A stretch of DNA of 7,129 nucleotides, taken from positions 1 through 7,129 of the forward strand of contig CALZIG010000302.1 of NCBI GenBank assembly GCA_945787585.1, in the 5' to 3' direction. The notes under the pieces were generated by a model. The model was not told the DNA's origin. It did not search any database and was given only the letters and a program-made list of their open reading frames with translations. The translations under genes and the position numbers were made by a program. Below are positions 1-5,186 of the stretch, piece by piece. Every line of letters begins with the position of its first letter. Position 1 is the stretch's first letter. The DNA is from an uncultured Gammaproteobacteria bacterium. GTDB taxonomy: Bacteria; Pseudomonadota; Gammaproteobacteria; SZUA-140.

Positions 1-700
1 CGATGGTGAGGGTGCCGAAAGGGTGTTGATTGGGCACGCAGCGCGGCAGTGGGTTGTCTGGTAGCTTAAAAAGCTGCGTCAATGCGGGGTCCCATTCGAG
101 GGTCTCGATGTTTAACAGTAGCGTGCGAGAGGCGTTGACGCGATCGACGATGTAGGGGCGTTCATCGAGGAGTTGATGTAACAGGAAACTACTCATAGGA
201 CCCCAGCAGAGGCGCTGTTGTTGATAGGCTTCGCTGACGTCTGGCAATTTTTCGATACACCATAATAGCTTGCCGGCGCCGTAGTGGGGGGATAAAAACA
301 GCCCGCTCGATTGATGTACCTGTGCGGCGTGGGGTTCAAACTGTTTGATCCAGTCTGCGCTACGACGATCCTGCCAGCTGATGATCGGCGAGAGTGGCAC
401 GCCGCTCTGTTTATCCCAGCAGACAACGTTGGAGCGTTGCGTCGCCATGCCCGCCGCGACGATATCAGTGAGTTCGATGGTGGATGCTGCCGCGGCTTCC
501 TGGATCGCCGCTTGAATCGACAGCAATAGCGCTTCGGCGCGGTACTCAACATGATCACCCGCACTTACCTCTGCTTCGATGGGGCAGGTGCCGTGCGATA
601 GCATTTGTCCTTGCGCATTAAATACGAAGGCGCGGCTCGCGTGCCCCCCCTGATCAATAATAAGATAGAGCGGCGCGCGATGAGTGGCCGACGGGTTCAA
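1..700 (-). CDS. FGGY-family carbohydrate kinase, N-terminal half (partial)
   Basis: The frame is open from position 700 to the left edge: 233 codons of a family that is usually about 450-500 residues, so the C-terminal ATPase half lies outside. FGGY kinases phosphorylate sugars or polyols with ATP in the cytoplasm. Visible marks are the N-terminal phosphate-binding strand LYLIIDQGGHASRA (residues 11-24, with D16 and G18), a segment with TQRSN, and the sugar-site motif SWQDRRSADW, close to the WQDRR of glycerol kinase. I place the start at TTG (700-698) because AGAGGA (711-706) sits 5 nt upstream and no ATG occurs before the conserved DQG motif. This TTG overlaps the elyC stop by 2 nt, so translation is probably coupled to elyC. 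A run of seven G (650-644) lies in codons 17-19. The substrate cannot be told from this half; glycerol, xylulose or another polyol are all possible. Confidence 0.86.
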   Translation of the reverse strand, partial: MNPSATHRAPLYLIIDQGGHASRAFVFNAQGQMLSHGTCPIEAEVSAGDHVEYRAEALLLSIQAAIQEAAAASTIELTDIVAAGMATQRSNVVCWDKQSGVPLSPIISWQDRRSADWIKQFEPHAAQVHQSSGLFLSPHYGAGKLLWCIEKLPDVSEAYQQQRLCWGPMSSFLLHQLLDERPYIVDRVNASRTLLLNIETLEWDPALTQLFKLPDNPLPRCVPNQHPFGTLTI

Positions 701-1467
701 ATCTGTCCTCTGAGTTTTGCCCACGCAATGCCAAGGTACTCATGAATCATTTTTTCTGAGTTGCGCAGTGCATGGGCGTTGGGAAAGAAATCACCGGGGC
801 TTAACCGGTCGGCTTGCAGTACGGCGTGATTGGTGGGGGCGGCGATGGGTGACATGCCCTGTTTATGAAATAAGGCCATTGAACGTGGCATATGCGATGC
901 GGAGGTGACGAGTATAAAATCATCGCCAGCGATTAATGTTTTGATGTTGAACGCCTGGTCTTTGGTATCCAGTGATGCTTTATCGAGTGTGATGGCGTGC
1001 TCCTCAACGCCCATCAGTAACGCCACGGTCTGCATTGTTTCTGCTTCGGACTTGTCATCAAAGAGGTGGCCGCCAGAAAGAATCAGTCGGCTTCCGGAGG
1101 TCATTTTATATAGCCGTACCCCTTCAGTGAGGCGTGTCAGCGTGGTTGTGTTTATCTGGCTGGTCACAGGCACGGTTGGGTCTGAGGTATGTCCGCCGCC
1201 AAGCACTACGATATGTTTTATCGCATGGCTACTTTCAGCAGGATGACTCAGGTAGGCAGGGTACTGGTTTTCAAGTGAGACGAGTAATGCATTACTGATG
1301 GGGGGCAGGCTAAATAAGGTGAGCGTGGTGATGCCGAAAAGTATCAAGACTTTCCCGCTGCGCGCTCTTTTTGTGCAGATCAACATGATAAGACCGAGTA
1401 GTACTGCAAGGATCGATAGTGGCAGGGGGCTCAGCAGTGCAGCCGCTATTTTTTTTAGTAGAAACAT
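697..1467 (-). CDS. elyC: ElyC/SanA/YdcF-family (DUF218) envelope biogenesis factor
   Basis: This 256-aa inner-membrane protein matches E. coli ElyC in length (about 259) and order of parts. ElyC is linked to peptidoglycan synthesis and envelope integrity, perhaps through undecaprenyl-phosphate lipid carrier use; its exact chemistry is not settled. Two membrane helices lie at about residues 9-31 and 39-62, followed by a DUF218 domain at about 85-250. DUF218 marks seen are VVLGGG (87-92), LILSGG (128-133), SEAE (140-143) and LVTSASHMPRS (186-196). The C-terminal EYLGIAWAKLRG also resembles E. coli ElyC. The ATG at 1467 is the only start that keeps the first helix. No clear Shine-Dalgarno precedes it; a TATAAT box lies only 6 nt upstream. 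The stop overlaps the kinase start. The preceding gene on the same strand ends 87 nt away, and elyC seems to have its own promoter in that gap. Confidence 0.9.
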   Translation of the reverse strand: MFLLKKIAAALLSPLPLSILAVLLGLIMLICTKRARSGKVLILFGITTLTLFSLPPISNALLVSLENQYPAYLSHPAESSHAIKHIVVLGGGHTSDPTVPVTSQINTTTLTRLTEGVRLYKMTSGSRLILSGGHLFDDKSEAETMQTVALLMGVEEHAITLDKASLDTKDQAFNIKTLIAGDDFILVTSASHMPRSMALFHKQGMSPIAAPTNHAVLQADRLSPGDFFPNAHALRNSEKMIHEYLGIAWAKLRGQI

Positions 1468-1473
1468 ACCGCT

Positions 1474-1502
1474 ATTATAACGCTAGCGTAGCGTTTTGGA
1501 CG
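1474..1502 (-). promoter_or_regulatory. Candidate elyC promoter with 7-bp inverted repeat in the spacer
   Basis: On the minus strand a perfect TATAAT (1479-1474) lies 6 nt before the elyC ATG. An inverted repeat, AACGCTA-CGC-TAGCGTT (1495-1479), fills the region where the spacer would be. The -35 region (about 1502-1496) has no good TTGACA match. Initiation about 7 nt downstream of the -10 would fall on or next to the ATG, giving an almost leaderless mRNA, which fits the missing Shine-Dalgarno. The inverted repeat could be an operator, and an activator could compensate for the weak -35. It could also be a weak hairpin at the end of the upstream gene, but no T run follows it on the minus strand. 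Confidence 0.45.
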
Positions 1503-1554
1503 GTTAGTTGGCAGTTAAAGATGAATAAAAAATTTGTGCTGATGGTGGTCTGTT

Positions 1555-2070
1555 TTATGGTGCCATCTGTTGTTGTAATTGACTACGCTGCTCGAGCAAC
1601 TCTTTAACCTGTCTTGCCTGGTCCATGGCTTGTTTGCCGTGAGTTAGTGGCAGTAAAATATTGGGCGTGATGTTAGTGACATCATCTGTGCTGGCAACTT
1701 CCTGTACTGCTGGTTTTGGTTCCGGCGGCGGTATCTTAGTCGCGTCGAGTAAAATCACTTCGCTTTTAACGCCTTTTTGTGAGTTATCCGCACTGGAAAA
1801 ATGCCACTGGCCATTTTCATCTTTCCACTTGTGAACTTTGATTTTGGGGGTTGCTTGCGCCGAGTCTGTAGTCTCTGTCGACATTGATACCTGTGAGGTT
1901 AATCCGGCGACGGTTGATTGCATATTCTGTGGGATCTCTGGCATACCAAGTTCGGGCATTTTGATATTGTTTAATGATAGAAGTGATGCCCCATTTTTGT
2001 CTTTAAGATAGAAAGGCGCAACCACGGCGAGTACGACCACTCCCATCAGTAGTTTGACAAATATTTTCAT
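1555..2070 (-). CDS. DUF4124-domain membrane-anchored protein of unknown function
   Basis: This is a 171-aa protein. Residues 4-22 form one hydrophobic helix or uncleaved signal anchor (start MKIFVKLLMG), so the rest should face the periplasm. Residues 77-93 (VHKWKDENGQWHFSS) are a typical DUF4124 core, a small beta unit found in many gammaproteobacterial envelope proteins whose role is unknown. A proline-rich linker follows (PPPEPKP, 114-120). The tail from about 145 is rich in Q, E, L and K (KELLEQRSQLQQQM) and could form a short coiled coil. The ATG at 2070 is supported by GAGGGG ending 5 nt upstream. No intrinsic terminator is visible after the TAA, so some readthrough into elyC is possible. 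I see no catalytic motif; a structural or scaffold role is a guess. The gene call is secure but the function is not. Confidence 0.85.
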   Translation of the reverse strand: MKIFVKLLMGVVVLAVVAPFYLKDKNGASLLSLNNIKMPELGMPEIPQNMQSTVAGLTSQVSMSTETTDSAQATPKIKVHKWKDENGQWHFSSADNSQKGVKSEVILLDATKIPPPEPKPAVQEVASTDDVTNITPNILLPLTHGKQAMDQARQVKELLEQRSQLQQQMAP

Positions 2071-2194
2071 GAGTTCCCCTCTGCTGCTGTATTGACGGCA
2101 TAGGTTTTATCGTCATTTTGTTGCCATTTGAGAGGGTGATTTGGCGTAATTACTCAGTTTTTTGGCTGTTTTAATGATTCACCGCAATTAGTTT

Positions 2195-2224
2195 TTGACA
2201 CTGGATTAGTATTAATATTATTAA
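2195..2224 (+). promoter_or_regulatory. Candidate sigma-70 promoter for a small RNA
   Basis: A perfect TTGACA (2195-2200) is followed by AT-rich DNA with two possible -10 boxes: TATTAT (2216-2221, spacer 15) and TATTAA (2219-2224, spacer 18). Initiation would fall near 2230. No ORF follows before the terminator at 2331-2357. The -10 choice is uncertain, since neither spacer is the ideal 17. Confidence 0.5.
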
Positions 2225-2229
2225 GCTTA

Positions 2230-2357
2230 TGTTATTTAAGGAAAAATAATAGTTGGTACGTTTAGTGCTGTGTATTATGTGAAGCGTACAAAAAGCCCCC
2301 CTTTTTTTACGCTTCACCTCCCTCGATTTAGGGCGCCGTAGTTGGCGCCCTTTTTTT
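2230..2357 (+). ncRNA. Candidate small non-coding RNA ending at an intrinsic terminator
   Basis: A plus-strand transcript of about 128 nt is predicted from the consensus -35 at 2195 and the strong terminator at 2331-2357. The only reading frames inside are of a few codons, so the product would be RNA. A long hairpin occupies 2279-2317: arms of 17 nt (2279-2295 and 2301-2317) pair at 16 positions with one C/T mismatch (2289/2307), closed by a loop of five C (2296-2300). This C-rich loop could in principle pair with G-rich Shine-Dalgarno sequences. The terminator with seven T would suit a Hfq-dependent RNA. I do not recognise a known RNA family. The 5' end is approximate, and the existence of the transcript is inference. 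Confidence 0.42.
2331..2357 (+). terminator. Strong rho-independent terminator with no upstream ORF
   Basis: GGGCGCC (2331-2337), a 6-nt loop GTAGTT, then GGCGCCC (2344-2350) and seven T (2351-2357). The stem is a perfect 7 bp. The minus strand has no T run after the hairpin, so it works only for rightward transcription. The nearest gene to the left is on the other strand, so the transcript being ended is not an mRNA of any visible gene. Confidence 0.88.
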
Positions 2358-2370
2358 ATCTATGAAAAAG

Positions 2371-2418
2371 GACGAGGACGAGGACGAGGACGAGGGCAAG
2401 GGCAAGGGCAAGGGCAAG
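2371..2418 (+). repeat. Compound hexamer tandem repeat: four GACGAG then four GGCAAG
   Basis: Eight perfect 6-bp units run without interruption: GACGAG at 2371-2394 and GGCAAG at 2395-2418. The two unit types differ at two of six positions (A/G at position 2, G/A at position 5), and the switch is abrupt. The array starts 13 nt after the T run of the terminator. Read from an ATG at 2362 it would encode Met-Lys-Lys, four Asp-Glu, four Gly-Lys and a short tail ending at TAG 2449-2451 (29 aa). No Shine-Dalgarno precedes that ATG, so I list the array as DNA, not as a gene. Confidence 0.9.
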
Positions 2419-2544
2419 GTAATACCTTTGTACCAAATAGTGTCATTTTAGTGAATTAATCACCCTATTCTATTGAAAAAATTATTGATTATGGTGTTGT
2501 ATCGGTTATTGCAATGAACAGTAGGCGTATAGTGAGGGTTGGCT

Positions 2545-2559
2545 ATGAATTAAATTCAT
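2545..2559. repeat. Perfect 15-bp palindrome upstream of the haemoglobin gene
   Basis: ATGAATT-A-AATTCAT is exactly symmetrical around 2552. It lies 12 bp upstream of the first -35-like hexamer (TTGATA, 2571) and 140 bp before the haemoglobin ATG, a usual place for an activator or second operator. It does not match the NsrR-like core nearby, and I cannot name a regulator. Confidence 0.55.
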
Positions 2560-2576
2560 TACAAATGGCATTGATA

Positions 2577-2634
2577 TTGAAATGGTATCTGTGATACAAC
2601 TACAAACACGTAAAGTGTATTTGAAATGCAATTA
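2577..2634 (+). promoter_or_regulatory. Haemoglobin-reductase promoter with predicted NsrR operator
   Basis: TTGAAA (2577-2582) and TACAAA (2601-2606), spaced by 18 bp, form the best promoter; TTGATA (2571-2576) with TACAAC (2595-2600) is an alternative. Initiation near 2612 would fall in the imperfect palindrome TGTATTT-G-AAATGCA (2616-2630). This agrees at all but one core position with the NsrR core TGCATTT-n-AAATGCA known from E. coli. In the wider 11-1-11 form (2612-2634) each half has two mismatches. NsrR is an iron-sulphur repressor that releases DNA when exposed to nitric oxide and commonly controls hmp. The gene content downstream fits this. Binding is predicted, not shown. Confidence 0.55.
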
Positions 2635-2654
2635 CGTATTTGTAGTTGTTTTTT
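2596..2654 (+). repeat. 54-bp inverted repeat with 18-nt arms, followed by six T
   Basis: Arms ACAACTACAAACACGTAA (2596-2613) and TTACGTATTTGTAGTTGT (2632-2649) pair at 17 of 18 positions around an 18-nt centre. Six T (2649-2654) follow the right arm directly. In RNA made from further upstream this would look like an AT-rich intrinsic terminator; in RNA started near 2612 the left arm would be missing. The NsrR-like site fills the centre. It could thus block readthrough into the haemoglobin gene while leaving its own promoter free, or it could be a protein-binding palindrome. Confidence 0.6.
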
Positions 2655-2684
2655 ATGATGTTAATCGTTAAAGGGAGTGGAATT

Positions 2685-3053
2685 ATGAGTCAAAGTGTTT
2701 ATGACAGAATTGGCGGTGAACCGGCTGTAAATGCGGCAGTTGATCTATTTTATCGTAAAGTGCTGGCAGATGATCGAATCAACAGTTTTTTTGAAGGCAC
2801 CGATATGGATAAGCAGGCTGCCAAGCAGAAGGCTTTCTTAACCATGGCGCTGGGTGGCCCGCATAACTATACCGGCGCAGATATGCGCAGAGGCCATGCC
2901 CACCTGGTTGAGCGTGGTCTGAATGACTCGCATTTTGATGCGGTGATGGAGCATTTAGGTGCAACATTGAAAGAGTTAGGCGTTGCTGATGATCTGATTG
3001 GTGAAGCGGCCGCCATTGCCGAGAGCACTCGAAATGATGTACTGGGTAAGTAG
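2685..3053 (+). CDS. Group 1 truncated haemoglobin (trHbN type)
   Basis: This is a 122-aa haem protein, a normal length for group 1 truncated globins. It should bind O2 and NO in the cytoplasm. Aligned by eye with Mycobacterium tuberculosis GlbN, Y23 (in LFYRKVLADD) is Tyr B10, Q44 is E7, Q48 is E11, and H71 (in MRRGHAHL) is the proximal His F8. The ALGGP turn (55-59) is intact. A polar Tyr/Gln distal pocket is the arrangement used for NO dioxygenation by oxy-haem in trHbN. I chose ATG 2685 because GGAG (2674-2677) ends 7 nt upstream and MSQSVYDRIGG is a standard group 1 N-terminus; an in-frame TTG at 2646 lies inside the hairpin and has no Shine-Dalgarno. The reductase gene begins 28 nt after the stop, so the two are almost surely co-transcribed. 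An NsrR-like operator lies upstream. Confidence 0.93.
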   Translation: MSQSVYDRIGGEPAVNAAVDLFYRKVLADDRINSFFEGTDMDKQAAKQKAFLTMALGGPHNYTGADMRRGHAHLVERGLNDSHFDAVMEHLGATLKELGVADDLIGEAAAIAESTRNDVLGK

Positions 3054-3081
3054 TCATTATCCGTAAATCAAGGCAGTTGTT

Positions 3082-4065
3082 ATGACTAAAGTCGTCTATC
3101 AAGGCCGCTCGTTTGAGCGGCTTGACGATGAATCGGTGTTGAGGTGCCTGTTGCGAAACGGTATCCGCGCACCGTATTCATGTGAGAGTGGCGCATGCCA
3201 GGCTTGCACGATGCGGGCGATCAACGGCACGCCGACTACCGTATCGCAGGAAGATCTTAAAGAGACTCAAAAAACATTGGGTTATTTCAAGGCGTGCGTC
3301 TGTAGGCCGGAAGAGGACCTTGAAGTTACTTTACTTGATGATGCCCAGAAACATAAGTACCAGATGGAAGTGGTTGAAAAGACGCTGCTTAATAATGAGA
3401 TCCTACGGCTGCGATTGGCCTGTGACGAACCGTTTGAATACCGTGCTGGACAGTTTATCAATATCTTTAAAGGTGATTTGATTCGGAGCTATTCGATCGC
3501 TTCACTGCCAGGGCAGGATGAGATGCTTGAGTTTCATATTAAACGTGTACCGGGCGGAGTAGTGAGCCACTGGTTAAGTGATGGGGTACAGCTCGGTGAC
3601 CCACTCACCGTGACAGGCCCGATGGGCGAATGTTTTTATCATGAAGCGGAGAGTGTAGAGGGGGTGCTGGCAGTCGGGACTGGCTCTGGTTTAGCGCCGC
3701 TGTGGGGGATTGTGCGTGATGCATTAACGCAGGGGTACGAGAAGCCTATTATCCTTTGCCATGGCGCCATGAAGCCTGAGAATCTCTATTATGTGGATGA
3801 GTTACGTGAGCTTGAAGCGAGGTATGAAAATTTCAGTTATTTCCCCTGTGTATCCGCGCCCGATGAAGGTGAATTGTTGACGGATTTGTCGTTAGGATTT
3901 CCAAATGATGTCGCGTTTATGAAGCAGCCATCACTGGCGAAATGGCAGGGATTTCTGTGCGGCCATCCAGAGATGGTGAATAATACCAAAAGGATGGCGT
4001 TTTTAGCTGGTGCGGCCTTGAAGAATATACATGCAGATCCGTTCGTAATGGCTTCACCCACGTAA
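3082..4065 (+). CDS. [2Fe-2S] ferredoxin / FAD / NAD(P)H oxidoreductase
   Basis: This 327-aa electron-transfer flavoprotein has the build of class IB oxygenase reductases (MmoC, BenC). An N-terminal plant-type ferredoxin domain (about 1-90) has cluster ligands C34, C39, C42 and C72 (C-x4-C-x2-C...C-x3-P; C74 is extra). An FAD domain (about 93-190) has RSYSIAS (135-141). An NAD(P)H domain (about 193-315) has GTGSGLAP (199-206) and a late LCGHPEMV. It passes hydride electrons from NAD(P)H through FAD to the cluster and then to a partner protein. No oxygenase gene is next to it; the co-transcribed gene is the truncated haemoglobin, so reduction of ferric haem after NO dioxygenation is the likely job (inference). 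AAGG (3070-3073) ends 8 nt before the ATG. No intrinsic terminator is visible before the tRNA. The exact electron acceptor is unproven. Confidence 0.92.
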   Translation: MTKVVYQGRSFERLDDESVLRCLLRNGIRAPYSCESGACQACTMRAINGTPTTVSQEDLKETQKTLGYFKACVCRPEEDLEVTLLDDAQKHKYQMEVVEKTLLNNEILRLRLACDEPFEYRAGQFINIFKGDLIRSYSIASLPGQDEMLEFHIKRVPGGVVSHWLSDGVQLGDPLTVTGPMGECFYHEAESVEGVLAVGTGSGLAPLWGIVRDALTQGYEKPIILCHGAMKPENLYYVDELRELEARYENFSYFPCVSAPDEGELLTDLSLGFPNDVAFMKQPSLAKWQGFLCGHPEMVNNTKRMAFLAGAALKNIHADPFVMASPT

Positions 4066-4100
4066 ATTATTAGTTTATTTGAATTTATTCCGATTTTCCC

Positions 4101-4130
4101 TTGATGATGATGGGGCTACTCTGTTAGTAT
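4101..4130 (+). promoter_or_regulatory. Candidate tRNA-fMet promoter
   Basis: TTGATG (4101-4106) and TAGTAT (4125-4130) are spaced by 18 bp and lie 21 bp before the tRNA. The match is moderate (4 of 6 in each box). The tRNA could also be made by readthrough from the reductase gene, since no terminator separates them. Confidence 0.4.
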
Positions 4131-4151
4131 TCACCTCGTCGTAAATGCAGG

Positions 4152-4228
<77 letters not shown>

Positions 4229-4394
4229 ATAATATCTAAGCTGTATCACTGACTCCCCTTTTATTTTATCGCTGCCCGATGTTCAGTCGGACATTCAGTG
4301 AACTCCCCTATAATTTTTTTCGAAATGGCTCAGAGATGCTTTATGTATTGATGGCTGAATTTTAGCGCGTAACTTTATTGATGTATGTGGCATG

Positions 4395-4417
4395 AAAAAC
4401 CCCTGCCTGGCAGGGGT
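4395..4417 (-). terminator. Rho-independent terminator of the cohesin-like gene
   Basis: On the minus strand CCCCTGC (4416-4410) pairs with GCAGGGG (4406-4400) across a 3-nt loop, and five T (4399-4395) follow. It starts 37 nt after the TAA of the cohesin-like gene and so ends the two-gene unit. Confidence 0.9.
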
Positions 4418-4453
4418 CTGTCACGCCTATTTATCGATATGAGAGCGTGCTGT

Positions 4454-5047
4454 TTAGCGCTGCAAAAATCGATGTTGGGAGAAGCCAAGTAGAATGAGGC
4501 CGGCAGACAGGAGCCAGATGACACCTGGCTCGGGTGCATCGACAATCTCGATACTGCCGCCTGAAATATCTGTTGGCAGTGCGAAACCAAGATCGTCACC
4601 GAGGAAGTCAAAGAATGGGTCGATGCCAGCGCTGAATGATAGTGCGCTTGTGCCGAGTCCCAGCGTGTTAAAGGTGAGGCTAAACAGGTTGATATCAGAA
4701 GAACCATCCTGATTGATTAATGAGCCGAGTGAGACTTCAAACATGTTGACAGTACCGGCGGTGGAGCTATCTACGCCAGAAATAGAATCGCCAGGTCCAT
4801 CAAGAAAAATGTCGAAGGACGATGAGTCTAAAGAGAGCAGGCTGCTATCCCAGCTAACGTTAAAGTCGAATGCGCCCACGTATTCGTTTGATAATCCAGA
4901 TAAGCCGACATTGACCGTCGCTTGGTCACCGAGGTTTACAGTCTGTGACGCTGGGGTGAAGTTCAGCATCGGAATGGCAAACACCTGACTGCTTAGCAAT
5001 AGACTTGCCGCAAACATGCACCCTGTGATCTTTCTGATAAGTTTCAT
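4454..5047 (-). CDS. Cohesin-like protein with PEP-CTERM sorting signal
   Basis: This 197-aa protein has a signal peptide ending near residue 24 (SSQVFA|IP). A cohesin-like beta domain follows at about 28-168. Its opening LNFTPASQTVNLGDQATVNVG, the VGAFDFNVSWDSSLLSL segment (57-73), LFSLTFNT (121-128) and the closing GGSIEI (163-168) fit the jelly-roll found in cohesins and related surface domains. The tail is a PEP-CTERM signal: PEP at 172-174, a hydrophobic helix at about 176-189, then basic HRFLQR. In PEP-CTERM systems an exosortase processes this tail and directs the protein to the outer envelope or matrix; no exosortase gene is in the window. AGGAGA ends 6 nt before the ATG. The gene follows the dockerin gene by 139 nt on the same strand, so it is a candidate docking partner. 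The cohesin assignment rests on sequence pattern only. Confidence 0.85.
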   Translation of the reverse strand: MKLIRKITGCMFAASLLLSSQVFAIPMLNFTPASQTVNLGDQATVNVGLSGLSNEYVGAFDFNVSWDSSLLSLDSSSFDIFLDGPGDSISGVDSSTAGTVNMFEVSLGSLINQDGSSDINLFSLTFNTLGLGTSALSFSAGIDPFFDFLGDDLGFALPTDISGGSIEIVDAPEPGVIWLLSAGLILLGFSQHRFLQR

Positions 5048-5091
5048 TATTTATCTCCTGCATTTGTGGGGTATTGTTCCCCGCTGTCGTG

Positions 5092-5166
5092 AAGGCGCTA
5101 TTTTGGTAGCGCTTTATTTTAATATTTTGTTTGTCTCTCGGAACTGATACATACAGTACCGAGAGA
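5092..5166. repeat. Two hairpins between the dockerin and cohesin-like genes
   Basis: Hairpin A: arms TCTCTCGGAACTG (5134-5146) and CAGTACCGAGAGA (5154-5166) pair at 12 of 13 positions around a 7-nt loop. Hairpin B: arms 5092-5100 and 5107-5115 (AAGGCGCTA / TAGCGCTTT) pair over 9 bp including one G-T, with a 6-nt loop. On the coding (minus) strand neither is followed by a T run, so they are not standard terminators. They may be RNA processing or stability elements that set the ratio of the two proteins. Confidence 0.6.
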
Positions 5167-5186
5167 TTTAGCCTGATTGAGCGCTT

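Larger units (their letters stand above)
2071..2684. other. 614-bp non-coding stretch rich in repeats and signals
   Basis: No ORF of gene quality lies between the DUF4124 gene (leftward) and the haemoglobin gene (rightward). The divergent gap is far longer than needed for two promoters. From left to right it holds an AT-rich part with a consensus -35 box, a long C-looped hairpin, a strong plus-strand terminator, a hexamer tandem repeat, a perfect 15-bp palindrome, and a 54-bp inverted repeat enclosing an NsrR-like site. Each is listed separately. I found no convincing promoter for the DUF4124 gene in the first 130 bp. Confidence 0.8.

Noticed and set aside
193..564. A 123-codon minus-strand frame at the left
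   Set aside because: It is an out-of-frame shadow of the FGGY kinase, which is open across the whole region with clear motifs.
1521..1607. A 28-aa hydrophobic plus-strand peptide frame starting MNKKFVLMVV
   Set aside because: It looks like a small membrane peptide but has no good ribosome binding site or promoter, and it runs antisense into the end of the DUF4124 gene.
2371..2418. CRISPR array
   Set aside because: Units are 6 bp with no spacers; it is a simple tandem repeat.
2362..2451. The 29-aa Asp-Glu/Gly-Lys frame as a real gene
   Set aside because: No Shine-Dalgarno; the ATG follows the T run of a terminator directly, and the content is explained by the tandem repeat.
2646..2684. A TTG start 13 codons upstream for the haemoglobin
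   Set aside because: It lies inside the right arm of the inverted repeat with no ribosome binding site, while ATG 2685 has GGAG at good spacing and matches the family N-terminus.
4309..4314. TATAAT on the plus strand after the tRNA
   Set aside because: No -35 match at proper spacing, no plus-strand gene follows, and a T7 run comes straight after it.
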